A stretch of 60,000 nt of DNA from Symsagittifera roscoffensis (GCF_963678635.1 NC_087071.1:40815797-40875796), one strand, 5' to 3'. Positions 10,212-21,584 are shown, counted from the stretch's first letter. The notes: generated by a model from the letters alone, not told the origin. A program made the numbers and translations.

Positions 10212-10447
10212 TCAATGAGCGCATGTTTTCATGCAGCTATCGTATGAGTCATATTGATTTAGTAAGTTTTTGTCCGGGCAGGTGTTTTGACATGTGTTAA
10301 GCTTAGGTACATATTTCCATGTAACAAAACTCAACATACGGCATCCCACTGGATTGTGTCTACATTTCCCATTGGCCCATTGTTTTGTATCGGCAAGATT
10401 GAAAACGATCTGAACCAGAACAATTGCCAAAGAAGGCACAAAGACAT
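10212..10447 (-). pseudogene. Kunitz-like peptide 2, frameshifted in the signal peptide
   Basis: The mature region is identical to copy 1 except for one residue (RHNPVG instead of THNPVG in the first loop), with all six cysteines kept. The aligned ATG (10445-10447, followed by TCT as in copy 1) is out of frame: the signal-peptide segment is one base shorter than in copy 1 (38 versus 39 bases from ATG to the shared CAG). The open mature frame has no in-frame ATG, only TTG after an upstream TGA. The upstream region with the TATA box is also missing. It is probably a recent pseudogene, unless another 5' exon supplies a new start. The unusually well-kept mature region means the loss was recent. 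Confidence 0.65.
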
Positions 10448-10596
10448 TCAATGTTTTTCATCTGCGGCGTATTGCCCGCTGCTAATGGCATATTTTTTCA
10501 ACTGAAATTTAGTTTCCCGTTTTTTCGACGGAAATTTAAACAAAAAAATTAGCTAAGCTCGTTATAGAAAAAGTGCAAATAAAAAGAAAACTGAAT

Positions 10597-10770
10597 GGCT
10601 CTTTTCCACCTTCCACACAATTGAATTTCAATTTTTTGAAATTATTTTTACGTGTCATAATGTTATGAAAATTTGCATGAAGAACAAACTAACTATTGTG
10701 AACAAAATTGTTATTCATATCTTACATCGTGACATATTTCTTGTCCTATTCCCCTTCCCAAAATTCTCAG
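10597..10770. mobile_element. MITE, partial
   Basis: Begins GGCTCTTTTCCACC and continues with the family interior (cgtgtcataatg, aacaaaattgtt, cttacatcgtgac). The distal terminus is not clean; the similarity fades after a C-rich run near 10755. Confidence 0.5.
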
Positions 10771-11023
10771 ATTGTTCGCAGATTGGTAGTTTCCAGATTG
10801 ATAGGTTCCTAAAATAAAATTTTTAATACTAATCACAGTTTTATGCGTACATAATCTTGAATGATCTAATTTTCCTCATTTACAAAAACTGTTTTTAAAC
10901 TAATGATCAAATGTTAGCATGCATAATTTTCAACGCTCGTTTAAAGTGCAAAAGTCGATCAGCCCTTTTTTTTACAAAACCTCTGAGAAAATCCATAACT
11001 GAGACACAGCTGCAAAACTTCGG

Positions 11024-11232
11024 GCACTTTTTCCTTTCACCTTCCCCCACCTGCAAAATTTTACAAGTAATTTTTGTTCACATTGTTCGATTGCTATAAA
11101 AACTGACATAAGGACTAGTTATGTTATGAAAACCCTATTTAGTCTTCATAATTAATCTTGTAAAACCACTCGGTACACATTAAAATTCATGTTAGTGTGA
11201 GGTGGGAGGGGGCGGGGGTCGGAAAAAGAGCC
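11024..11232. mobile_element. MITE, third subfamily (CCCCCACCTG)
   Basis: Runs from GGCACTTTTTCCTTTC to GGAAAAAGAGCC. Just inside are CCCCCACCTG and its complement-like GAGGTGGGAGGGGG. It is the same kind as the perfectly flanked element at 17552-17750. Target duplications are no longer recognisable. Confidence 0.6.
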
Positions 11233-12147
11233 ACATTTTAAAAAATACAAGACTTCAATTTGAACACTTTAATCACACCAACCAAAAACATTGAAACGCT
11301 TTCGGTGTAAAGGTCTTTTTTTTTCAAAATTAGTTGAAATTTGTTATTTTGCTCTGTGAATCGAATAAAAAGTTCTGATGGTATAGGAAAACGACTTTGA
11401 ATATGGAATAACATATCTTTAGAAGAGTTGTTTGCCTAATCTAACCTTGCCACTAAATTGCCTTTTGCAAAATGAAAACATATTTAATTTTCTTCTTTTT
11501 ATGGCGTGAAATTAACGTTGATTACGCTTCATTCAAATTGGATATCAGTGAGAAAATGACTAAAAACTTCTAAACTTTTGTCAAAAATTGTTTAAGAGAA
11601 AAAAAGGAGACTCAGAAAAGGACCACTTTTGATTTTCAATTAACAACAATAATTTTAGGAAATTTTTGTAGTCCAAAATAAAAAAAAAAGAGAGAAACGG
11701 AGTGAAGGTAAAACATTTTCAACTTTTCAAATTTAAGGTTATGTAACAGATCTCAAGAAAAATTGTTTTCCATGTTGTGATTCCTTCATTGTTAGCTGCA
11801 AAAACTGCGATAACTCATCTTAATTGAGTTCTAAGCTGACTGAATAAGGTGTAACACGAATCAACTTCTAACTAAAAATCAGTATTGCTGTTTTTTCTTA
11901 TCTCAAAATGTTCCTTTTTTACCGAGAAGTGATTCTTTAAACTGCTTGATGTACTTCCAGAAAAAAAAAATTGAATGATTTCAGGGAGGAATTTGAATGA
12001 TATCAGGGCAAACAACCATATAAAGTCTCAGCGCTCTTTTCGCATATAATAAGCTTTGCTCAAAATGGAACAGCTAAATATCAAAAAAATTCGAGTTCCT
12101 TAAATTAATAATTGTATTCGGATATGTTTTTGTTAACGTTTTTTTAA
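11233..12147. other. Non-coding stretch
   Basis: AT-rich. A 33-codon frame with a hydrophobic start at 11472-11573 has no promoter or homology support. Nothing else is seen. Confidence 0.35.
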
Positions 12148-12264
12148 CTCTTTTTCCACATCTCCAACTTGGAATTTCATTTTTAAAACTTATTTTAACA
12201 ATGTCACAAACATTGATGTAACGAGGTATGGTATGAAAAACGAATGTGTTCACAAAAACTATAT

Positions 12265-12961
12265 TTTTTACATTACGAGGCCAAACTGTGCATTTTGTAC
12301 ATTGTAAATGGGTTCCGGAACAGGCCAAAATCAGATTTTCCGCGGAATCCACAACATTGTTACTTTTCTTTGATCTTCTTTGCTGTTTTGGATTCCGCAA
12401 AATAAATAGCTAAAACACTATACTGCATAAAATTGCTCCCATAAAACAGGCCCCAAAAGTTTGCAGAATCCGGAACAGTTTGTGGAATCCCCAAACAAAT
12501 CATAATATGAGTGTTCAGTAAATTTATGCTGTCCTGGAATCCGCATATGTAAGTGGAATCCGCAAATTGTAAACGAAATCCGCAAATTGTAAGCGGAGTC
12601 CGTAAATTGTAAGTGGAATCCACAAACTGTAAGTGGATTCCTCAAATTGTAAGCGGAATCCGCAAATTCTAAGCGGAATCCGCAAAAATTTGCGGAACCC
12701 ACTTACTTTTGCGGTATCCGCTTAAAGTTGCGGAATCCAGAACTACTAGCTATTTTCTCCTGTTGCGGAATCCGCGACAAAACAAATATGCCGACAAAAT
12801 TTCCGTTACAGGTATTTGTACGCGGAATCCACAGATATGTTGTAGGTGGAATCCACTTACATTTTGGAACAAGTTTAAAAATTAGTCTCTGGAATCCGGG
12901 AACATATAGACACAAAATTGCGCTCCTATCCAGTGCACAGTTTGGCCTCGTAATGTAAAAA
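12265..12961. repeat. 28-bp perfect inverted repeat around a GGAATCC-rich minisatellite
   Basis: The arms at 12265-12292 and 12934-12961 are exact reverse complements over 28 bp. Between them GGAATCC/GCGGAATCCGC motifs recur. The core at about 12535-12690 is a tandem array of seven to eight units of about 20 bp (consensus ggaatccgcaaattgtaagc), followed by scattered, partly inverted units up to 12900. The whole sits in MITE-like sequence (about 12148-13035, with a ctctttttccaca start and a G-run end). The long reverse-strand frames here are by-products of the 20-bp period. Confidence 0.8.
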
Positions 12962-13152
12962 CATGCATAAAGTCAACGTATTTTGACAACGCAAAATTGG
13001 TTGTTCAAAGCCTATTTTTGGGGGGGGGGAATTGAACAGGGTTAGCTCTATGGAAAGAGTGTTAAAAAGTAGATTTTATACTTTTATTTTCGTTTAGTTT
13101 TTTTATACGTTGAAAAAAAATAGTGGATCTCAAAACAGCCAAAGTTTGAGTT

Positions 13153-13352
13153 TTACTCACTTTTGTTGCTTTCCTTCAACCTGCGAGTTTTCACAATTTT
13201 TTTTGTCTTCTCCGAATGAGTGCTACAAAAATTGGCATGCAGAACAGTTGAGCTATATCGAACTTGTTTTGGTCAACATACATAACCTTGTAATGCCCCT
13301 TTTTACGCTATGAAACTGAAGTTTATGTGATGTGGCGTAAAAAGGAAAAAGA
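13153..13352. mobile_element. Degenerate MITE, third subfamily
   Basis: Shares the interior of 17552-17750 (cttctccgaatg, acaaaaattggcatgc, aaccttgtaa) and ends in aaaaaggaaaaagacgcc. It is clearly older, with substitutions throughout. Confidence 0.5.
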
Positions 13353-13596
13353 CGCCTTTCCTTGTCGCTCCCGATATCTCGGATACTTTTAAATTTTAAT
13401 GTCAAACCACACAGAAGAATAGATTGAAGATAATAAGTTTCTGTTTTCAAACCTACGGCATACAACTTACTCCTCATAAAAAAAATTCTGAAGTTATTTT
13501 TTGCTCGTCGCAATTTGGCGAACCGAACTTTTTCAAATTGACAATTTTTCAGAAATTAATAGAAAAGTATAGTTAGATTTTATTTTTATTTTCAGC

Positions 13597-13948
13597 TTTT
13601 TTCCATCCTCTCTCAACATAAAAATTTAGTTTTGAAAAACTATCATTTTTTCATCTTCACAATGCAAAAAAAACCTGCTTGATTGAAAATTTACTTATTG
13701 TCTTCGATTTTTGTTATGTATGCTTCCATATCATCGCGCTTTGAAAAGAGACATTCTGGTATATAGGGAACTAAAAAAAGATTTTTGTTAAACTTTTAGT
13801 CGATGAAAATGTTCGATGAAAATTATGAAGAACAACTATGTACACAATTGTCAGTTTGTTCACCATGCCATGTTTCTCTGCATTATGACAATGTTAAATT
13901 AGTTTCTCAAAATTGAAAACCAAAGGTGGTCGTAAATTGGAAAAGAGC
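13597..13948. mobile_element. Degenerate or compound MITE
   Basis: Begins with a cttttttccatcct terminus and a tcaattttgaaaaact-like stretch. From about 13815 it contains the family interior (gaagaacaa, gtcagtttgttcaccatgcc, gcattatgacaatg) and ends ggaaaagagcc near 13946. Confidence 0.5.
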
Positions 13949-14974
13949 CTGATTCGTTTCTTTCGTCCCATAACAACACACGAAAAAATAATACAAATTT
14001 GAGAGAAAAAGTTTTTTTTTATTCTCGTTGGAAAAGCTAGGTTTCGCTCATTATCTTATAAATATGAAAAACAAACGAGAAAAATAGGAGTTTCAATAAA
14101 GTAAAACAATGAAAAAACTCTCTATCTGAGATAATTGGGCAACAAGAACGACACCTATTTAAAAGAGATTCCACTTTTCGGAAATTAGCTATTTGATCTT
14201 GTTTTTTTTATTAAGTCAATATCGTGGTCAAAAAAACTTCTACTACACTACACTACTTCAATTAAGTGAACAACGAAAACTAATTTTGGAAGACTTTATT
14301 TTTTCTGTGGGAAGTTTGTCTTCAGATAAGAATTTATGCTCAGAGTTTCGACAAAGTAAAACTGGTACAATTTTGGCTCTCTTCCACTTAATTATTACCT
14401 ACCAAAAAATCTCTTTTTCTTGTTTTTATACTTGTTTATATGGCTACATACGTGAGCTCACGATGTAATGTTTGAAGACTATTCTGTGCGGAAATGTTAA
14501 TGTCATTCTTATGCCAGTTTTTTGCCTTATGAAATAATTCTATTAGTTTTTGAAAAATGATATTGAAAGATGGGTGCGTGGAAAAAAGTCTCTAAATTTT
14601 ATTTTTTCTTTCTTAAATTTAGCTGCGTTTTTAGTCTGATATTTTGTCAAAATTGCGTGAATTTAGTTTGCGGTTGAAAAACAATCCTCAATTTGGAAGC
14701 TTGTCTTGTTCTTTCAAAGGAATGCATGTTGCAGAGAACAAAATTTGCGCAGAATTTTGACCCAGTTATTTTTCTACATTTTTTGCATAACGTAGACGGA
14801 GATTTTTGAAACGAAGATAGACGATGTTTGGCAAATTTAAGTCAACGAAAGTCTCTTTAACATTACTTAGTCAACTGCTAAGAAAGTGTCTCCAAAGTGA
14901 AGCAAGTGTCTTTTTATCTAGCCAAACTTCTTAGAAAAGGTTAAATCTCCAATAAATTGCAGCAAAAAATGTTT
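13949..14974. other. Non-coding stretch
   Basis: AT-rich. The 91-codon frame at 14193-14468 has no domain, signal or splice context. Nothing supportable is seen. Confidence 0.35.
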
Positions 14975-15186
14975 CGCTCTTTTCGATTTTCCCCCGCATT
15001 TATATTTCGTTTTGATATTTTATGGAAACATTGTCAAAAATATAATTAAATTCGGTGTGATTAGAAAAAATAACAATTGTGATAACAAATTGCACTTTTT
15101 ACATCGTAACATTAATTCATAGTTACATGTACAACAACATACAAAATAGGAAATGGATGGTGCGGGGGGAGGATGGGAAAAACAGT
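14975..15186. mobile_element. MITE, divergent
   Basis: CGCTCTTTTCGATTTTCCCCC at the left and GGGGGGAGGATGGGAAAAACAG at the right form imperfect inverted ends around an interior with the family blocks aacattgtcaaaaat and ttttacatcgtaacatt. Confidence 0.55.
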
Positions 15187-15404
15187 CTACCCGGGTTGAC
15201 TTTCCATACACCGAAAATGCTTATCATACAATTCCATGCATCAAGTGTGTGGAGAAATGCTTGTCATACAATTTTCATACAATTTCTAAAAATGGTTGAA
15301 AAAAGACATAAACATATTTCTGTGGCTGTTTGATTCTAATAAAACACTCTGGTGATAAAAAACCGAGATTTTCGTTTTTTGAAGTGATTGAGCCGTTAGT
15401 TAAG

Positions 15405-15631
15405 GGGACACTTTTCCAGTTGCCCACCCCTTGTTAAGTTACAAAACTAAGCTGCTCAAAAATTGTTCACACGGAATTTTGCATGTAAGAAACGTTGTTA
15501 ATTTTTGTTTACCTGTTCACGCAGACACGTTTCGATGCAAAAATTGTTTCAATTAGAAAATTGGTTTAAAATAGATTTTTAAATATTGGATTTCAGAAAA
15601 AAAACAAAGTGAGGGAAACTGGAAAAAAGCC
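15405..15631. mobile_element. MITE, second subfamily, inverted
   Basis: Starts gggacACTTTTCCAGTTGCCC and ends GGGAAACTGGAAAAAAGCC. The interior (cctgttcacgcagacacgttt) is the reverse complement of the 8604-8812 body. Confidence 0.65.
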
Positions 15632-16046
15632 GTATAGATAACTTTGATAGGTTGATAGATGCCAAATTGACACTTTATGGTGTTTAACGTTGTGTTCGAG
15701 TTTAGCTCATAAGTATTGGTTCGTTTTTGGCAAAACTTTCATCTTTGTTTTGATTTCTGATCCATTTTTGCCTAGTATTAGCTCAATTTAAAAAAAGCGT
15801 TTATTTTTTCTTTTTAACCGTTGTGTCAGTATAACAAAAATCAGCAGTTTATATTGGCAAGAAAAGTAACAATACTGCTTGTATCTGGACGAAGCCTTGA
15901 TTTTTCTGACTGTCTTTTAAGGTCTATGGAGTACTTTAGGCTTTAAAAAATGGTGACACGCTCAACAAAAATAAAAATCATCAACTTGTACGCTCTGTAA
16001 AGTACTAAGTGATATCTTTGCATATAAAAACACTTTTAATACTCAG

Positions 16047-16373
16047 AATCCCCTCCCCCATTTTCTCAGGGATTTGACCCCTTGCCGACCCAAAGGCTCC
16101 CCCTTTTGTACCATTTTGAGATATCCACTTTTTGGTGACGGACCCTAAAAATGTCTAAAGGCGCCTTAAGCGCTAAAATAAACTAGTTTTTTTGAGCGCG
16201 CACCGGAAAACCGTGATTTTTTGGTCAAAACTTTCCAAAAAGTGCGTTTTTGGCTCGTTTTTTCAAAATCAATTTGCTCGACCTTTAAAAAATAGGTCGA
16301 CAAAAATATTGATTTTTTTTGGAAAATCCGCCCCCCCCCCCCCCCCATCGAGAAAGTCCTAATTCCGCTGCCC
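16047..16373. mobile_element. hAT-like MITE, GGCGCC family, inverted copy
   Basis: Reverse-orientation relative of 487-880 (ggcgcctta, gagcgcgcac, ttttttggtcaaaac, ending tccgctgccc). Flanks ATACTCAG and TTACTCAG (16039-16046, 16374-16381) match in seven of eight bases, consistent with an 8-bp target duplication. It contains a pure C-run at 16331-16346. Confidence 0.65.
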
Positions 16374-16480
16374 TTACTCAGAACTAAAATTTTCTTTGTT
16401 GCCTTTGTTTTTCTTCAGTTGTTGTTTGCACATATGTCAGTACTAACGTCGCCAGTTTTTTTTTGTTGCTGATTCGTCAG

Positions 16481-16711
16481 TTATTGAACGCAAGTTTTCA
16501 CACAGCTGTTGTATGACGTGTATAGATTCTTCCTCTTCGGGGTTGGGCATACATTCGCACAATCATTCCATTCTGGAACATAGTGCCAATGTCCGCTACT
16601 GGAACACAGGTCACCATATCCATTGAAAAAACAGGGTTCGTCCACCACATTTGCCTGGGTCATGAAAACACTCACAGTCAGAGTGCATATGAAAAGAACG
16701 TACAGAAACAT
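16481..16711 (-). CDS. Small secreted Kunitz-like peptide 3
   Basis: A 76-aa single-exon frame beginning with ATG and a clear signal peptide (residues 1 to about 20, MFLYVLFICTLTVSVFMTQA). The mature peptide has six cysteines with spacing C-x8-C-x14-C-x3-C-x14-C-x3-C. The halves WHYVPEWNDC and YTSYNSCVKTC correspond to WKYVPKLNTC and YDSYDSCMKTC of the peptide at 8873-9109. It is therefore a diverged paralogue with the same shortened cysteine 3-4 loop, supporting a small gene family rather than a chance frame. Biochemical role unknown; a protease-inhibitor-like fold is the likeliest guess. Confidence 0.7.
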   Translation of the reverse strand: MFLYVLFICTLTVSVFMTQANVVDEPCFFNGYGDLCSSSGHWHYVPEWNDCANVCPTPKRKNLYTSYNSCVKTCVQ

Positions 16712-16902
16712 TTTTGAGTATAGTTTCGAGGAAAAATATTAAAATCAGAAAATCAGCCGAAGTAAATTATTATTCAAAGAAACTCGCAGAGACTCCTTAA
16801 AATTGCATTAATCTTTTTGTTAATTATGTAATTTTACCCCTTTCCTCTTTCAAAAATTGATTTTCAGACAAAACTATATGGATGAGAGTAAAAGAGTCCA
16901 TT

Positions 16903-17040
16903 TTTTGGCTTTCTTCCTTTCCCCCAACATCGAATTTTTACAAATTTTTTGTTCACCTTGTCCGATTTTTGCAAAAAACGGCATGTGACTTATTGGGCTT
17001 TGACAAAGTTGTTGGTCTTCAAAAAAAGATATTTACTCGA
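16903..17040. mobile_element. MITE 5' fragment, third subfamily
   Basis: Starts TGGCTTTCTTCCTTTCCCCC and follows the 17552-17750 interior (ttgttcacctt, gcaaaaaacggcatg, gacaaagtt, ttggtctt) before similarity ends. Confidence 0.5.
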
Positions 17041-17181
17041 GAAGGGGTAAATGTAAAAAGGGCGCTAGTTTTTATAGTTGCTTTCACGAAGTGTTAGCTA
17101 GGTGTATAATTTTTTTTTGCCGTAAATGATTACACTTGTGCATTTTTACAGATATTTTTAGGCCATTTCTCTATTTTTTTG

Positions 17182-17183
<2 letters not shown>

Positions 17184-17248
<65 letters not shown>
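17184..17248. repeat. (TA)n microsatellite
   Basis: An uninterrupted run of about 32 TA dinucleotides. The length is likely to vary between individuals and assemblies. Confidence 0.95.
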
Positions 17249-17252
<4 letters not shown>

Positions 17253-17456
17253 ATTTAGTCACACTTCGGCTGATTTTTCAAAACCTTTTCTTAAATATGA
17301 GTCAGTTCAATAATCGATTCAGCGTTGTTCTGAAAAATGAATTATTTGACCCAATGGCTTGTAACTAATATTTGATCTCTTTTCCGCGGGAAAAATTCTG
17401 CAGAAAAAAAACTTAAAACAAAATTTCACTTCACTGAGCAAGAAAAAACGATAAGT

Positions 17457-17886
17457 GGCACTTTTCCAACCCGTCCCCCATATTTGAGTTTCAGTTTTTA
17501 AAAAACTCTACGACTTTACGTTGTCAAAATGTAATAATAATTTGCATGGTGGGCTCTTTTTCCTTTCCCCCACCTGAAAAAATTTACTAGTGAAATCTTG
17601 TTCACGTTCTCCGAATGTTACAAAAATTGGCATGCAAATTTATTAGGCCGCGACAAACTTATTTGGTCTTGATGTTTAACCTTGTAAAACGCCTCGTTAC
17701 AACATAAAATTCATGCTTATATGAGGTGGGGGGGAAAAGGAAAAAGAGCCGCATGGTGAACAACCTAACTTTTGTGTACAATTTTTTTTTCATTCATATC
17801 TCACATAGAGCCATACATTGAGCCATAATAACACGTATGACAACTGATAACAAATTAAAATTGGCGGGGAAAAGTGAAAAAGAGCC
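17457..17886. mobile_element. MITE interrupted by a younger MITE
   Basis: The outer element runs from GGCACTTTTCCAACCC to GAAAAAGAGCC. Its interior (ttgtcaaaatgtaataataa ... gaacaacctaac, ataataacacgta) is split by the complete element at 17552-17750. Confidence 0.7.
17552..17750. mobile_element. Complete nested hAT-like MITE with perfect TSD
   Basis: A 199-bp element from GGCTCTTTTTCCTTTCCCCC to its imperfect complement ending GGAAAAAGAGCC. It is flanked by the exact 8-bp repeat GCATGGTG (17544-17551, 17751-17758). The repeat is part of the outer MITE, so this insertion is younger. No coding capacity. Confidence 0.9.
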
Positions 17887-18088
17887 GCCAGTGGTTTCGC
17901 AAAGTAAGTAAGATTCGACGATACCCAAAACAATCATCACCGCAGCTTATACATCCACTGAAAATAATGTTTTGGGTTCCTTTTGTTTTAATTAGTAATT
18001 TTATTGTGTTATTGAGTAAAACATCTGCTCTTCTCCTGTTGCTGTTTTTTTAAACTAGTTTTCTTGTTTCAAGAACACATGATATTTC

Positions 18089-18260
18089 GGCTCTTTTCCA
18101 GTTCCCCTTTTTCAAAATACCGAGTTTTATGTTTGTTTTATGTGTTATTACGGCTAAATGCGTGATGTTACGCTGTAAAGTATGAAGAACAAATATGTTC
18201 ACAGTTGTCGATTTGTTCACCACGTCAAATATCATTGCATTATGACAACGTTAAGTAGCT
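18089..18260. mobile_element. MITE, 3' truncated
   Basis: Starts GGCTCTTTTCCAGTTCCCC and is close to the 8017-8238 element (accgagttttatgttt, gcgtgatgttacgctgtaaa, cattatgacaacgtta). It stops before the second terminus. Confidence 0.7.
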
Positions 18261-20480
18261 TATTCTTTTGAATGCACCTTTTGCACTTCTTGTTTATGTC
18301 GGGTTGGGGACCCGAGGAGAAAAAAACCTCAAAACCCTACAGAACAATTCCCATTTTTCCTGCTAAATTATTTTTTCTCGCAAACAGTTATAAACAAAAT
18401 TTACTTGAGAGTACCAAAACATCTACACGTGCAATAGAACCAACAGAAGGCGTGGAGGTGCAGCTGTTTTTTTTTGAGAAGAGGTCTCACTGGTGAAGTT
18501 ATACTGAAAAGTTTAACAGAAAAATAATTCAACTACTAATAACTCGAACTGAAATAAAAAAAAAATTTATCCAACAATTCCATGTGAATCATCACAACAA
18601 CCACTTGAACTCTTTCTTGAGACGCTGGTAAATCATACAATGGAGCCTTAACTACTCAGAAACACTGAGCACTAATTGGGTGGGAAGAATTTAAAATGTT
18701 AAAATTAAAAAATGGTCAGTCTGAAAGTTCGAAAGAAAATCTCAATATGTGCGACCTGGCGCTCAAGTCAGTGTTGAATCGAATCTGGCAAACTGAACAT
18801 TCAGAGAGCACGATGGAGCTAGTTTTTTGTTAACTTTCAAGCAGAAGTTTCAGCATAACAAACTTCTATCACTCATCAAAACAGTTTTTTCTTGAAAAGC
18901 GTAGTGTTTGGAGAGGAAGTCCAAGAAACAGCTGCTAGCTTTGGCCGGTCATGGGAAAAAATTGATGATGATAACTGTAAACATTTTTCACTTGAAATAT
19001 AAATGTAGCATTGGAGTCGTTGCACCAACTTTTCCATTCATAACTCTCAACGAGGCTTTCATTCTACTCAAAAATCAAATTTGAAACACTCTAGATAAAC
19101 TGTTACCAGTCAAACGTGTAAATACGAAAAAACACTGAGTATACGCACTTTTTTTACAAAGTCCTACAGAAGCCGCAAAATGCTTGTATCAAAGATAACG
19201 CAACAAAATTAAATCAATGGTAAAAGACTCGCTTAATAGGTACAATGAGACAAAAACAACAACAACAAGTTTTTTCGATTTTTTCAACATTTTGAAGGCA
19301 ACATGAGTAAAAAATCCGCTGAGGCTTTAAACCAGTTTTTGTGATGACATTGGACCAAAATTAGATTAATGTCTAAATAGGGAGTGCAAATTTAAGTGTA
19401 AAAACAGAAAATGTTACATGTTTTTTTAATCTAAATTGATAGAACTAGAAATTTTCGAAATCATGGTTTGCAAAACAAAAAGAGCCGTGATTGCTAAGGA
19501 ATCGCAGGTTTTTTCATTTAAAAAATGTTCACGACGATCTGTTTTGTTTAGTCGAACACTTGAAATAGAGTTTTCTTCCGATGCTTGAAACTTGCTAAAA
19601 ATAAACCAATTCACAAAAATGGAAAAAAGACACAAACACAAATTACAAGTCAATTTCACTGCTATTAATTTTCGGAGAATTTTGGATAAGTATTTGAAAA
19701 AAATGATACTGGAAGATTGTTAGGTTTCTTTACAAAAATAAAATACGAATTGAGAGAAAAAACGTACCGATGACAGATTGAGAGAAAAATATGTTTTTAT
19801 TCTTAAATCCTATCTCGAGAACCGTTACCAATTTGTTCCACTAACTCAACTGATCAATATACCAAGATGGAATACTGATTCCTGACTGTACCTCAAAGTG
19901 AATCTCGATAAACTACAAAAACAACAAATTTTTCTATCAGACTACTCATCAGGAAAACAAATTCAATGAGATTAGATCGACGAGACAAAAATATACAGAC
20001 TTTTCTGAATCTATGAAAAACATTTTGATGGAGTCTGAAAAATACTGACAAAAGTTATAAGAAAAGAACGTACAAGTAAAGATGTGAATCATTTAAAAAC
20101 ACTGAATGAAATAAGTTAGCATCTAAACGCGATTCATTCTAAACGTGATCTGTAACGAAAGACTTTAATGAAAAGAAAATATGTTGGCGAGTTAGATTTC
20201 TCTTCAATAAGGTTGTCAATTTAAACTATAAGGTTTTGTTAAAGATTTTGCAATGCCCAGCAACTTAAGTAGAAAGTATTGTTCAAAAATCAGAGACCTA
20301 TAAATACAAGATTCTGATTTCTGTTCAAAATTTTTTGGTAAAAACTGGGTTGAATTTTTTGACGTTCGTTTCATTTTAAGAAATCATGAATGAAAAATCT
20401 TTTTTTTTTGGTTTAGATCTACATCAACAAAAACTGTTTATACAAACTTTTAGGTTTCAATCGGGTTAAAAATAAAAATA
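18261..20480. other. Non-coding stretch upstream of the tetraspan gene
   Basis: Less MITE-rich and somewhat different in composition from the sequence to its left. No open frame here has a domain or convincing splice borders. The missing 5' exon or exons of the tetraspan gene may lie here but could not be identified. Confidence 0.35.
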
Positions 20481-20481
20481 T

Positions 20482-20562
20482 GGACTCCGCTTTTCCTAAT
20501 TGCTCCCAACTGGATTCTGCTAACAGGCATGCAGCCTTACCTTGCCCATTTGAATCGGCGCT
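20482..20562. repeat. Dispersed ~82-bp repeat, copy 1
   Basis: Matches 24931-25013 in the same orientation, both starting tatggactc and ending gaatcggcgct, with the shared core aggc(t/a)tgcagcctta. The tttgaatcgg/attcgaatcgg end resembles a polymerase III B box, and a weak A-box-like tgctcc(c)aact lies about 50 bp before it. It may be a short tRNA-related SINE; the two copies alone cannot prove that. Confidence 0.5.
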
Positions 20563-21109
20563 CCAAAAAATATATATATTTTTTTTGTATACACGAATTT
20601 TCTTAATGATTATTATAAACTCAAATTTGAGCACCAAAAGAGATTAAAGGATCTAAGAACTTTTTAAAAACAGTCGAGTTGATTCCGAGTGCATGAAATT
20701 CAATGAACTTCTCAGACAATTAAAGTCTTAAATTGAGTTTTGTTTTGTCAAATATTAAAAAAAGTACTTTTTCTTTTCTTGCACATTCAAAGTATCTGTT
20801 CACGATGTAGGCGATCAATATTGTCAACAATCATCAACTCAAAATAATTATTTTTCTGATGCTTGAGGGCTATATCAGGTATCGGAAATTTTTGATTGTG
20901 TTCGGGTCAAAACTACTATTTTTCGTAAGTAGCGTAGAGCAGAAAAATTTATTTCGTTTCGATTTTAATCCGCAAACGGGTTTCTAAATTGCTGTTCTTT
21001 TAAACTATTGGCTCATGATTCTTCTTCAACTGTTTAACAGTAGCGAAAAATCAATTTGTTGTTTGTTCGTCTTTCGGAGAAAGTGATGGGTTGTTTATGC
21101 TTCGGGTGT

Positions 21110-21290
21110 CCTTTTTAATCAGTCAATTTTTGACTTTTAACTTTGGTTTTTCGACGGTTTTCTATAGCAATTGAGAGAGCAAAGGATATTTTACTTGTGA
21201 TTTTTTTGTGAACATTTGCGGGGTTTGAAAGTTTCTAAGTTGGCCGATTTAGGATAAATAACGCGTGATATTTCGCGCTTTTTTAACCAG
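21110..21290. repeat. Fragment of the hairpin-ended dispersed repeat
   Basis: Shares ordered blocks with 53060-53592 (ttttgacttttaact, tttacttgtgat, cggggtttgaaa, ggccgatttagga, aacgcgtgatatttcgcgc) but lacks the terminal hairpin. Confidence 0.5.
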
Positions 21291-21584
21291 CAACTGCGGC
21301 AAATTAACTCGTTCCATCTTGAATTGAAACTAATCGTAACTTTTTTTTAGAATGGAAGACAGTTAAATTCTCTTTGCATGTTACAGGGCGTGTGGGCGGT
21401 CAAGAAAGAAAAAAAAACTTTTTTTTTCAAGTTTTTTAGAGAAATCCATCAATTTTCCAAGCTATCCAAATGGCCCTCTCAAGTGCAGTCGGAACGCTCG
21501 GATAAAGAAGAATTCTACTTGGTTTTGTTTTTATTCAAGACTTACTGCTGTCAAAACGCTAGCAATTTCATCTCTTTTCTTTAG

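Larger units (their letters stand above)
9677..10650. repeat. Tandem duplication unit B carrying a damaged Kunitz-like gene
   Basis: Collinear with unit A from tttttgagaactttgttc onward. It carries the same MITE and Kunitz-like frame but is joined, about 10 bp upstream of the start codon, to sequence that in unit A lies about 150 bp further away. Confidence 0.8.

Noticed and set aside
11472-11573. 33-codon frame with a hydrophobic start (MKTYLIFFFLW)
   Set aside because: Too short, with no promoter, polyadenylation signal or paralogue; hydrophobic starts are common by chance in such T-rich DNA.
12360-12915. Repetitive reverse-strand frames with recurring CGF and ADS motifs
   Set aside because: They follow the period of the GGAATCC minisatellite; each frame is open only because the repeat lacks stops.
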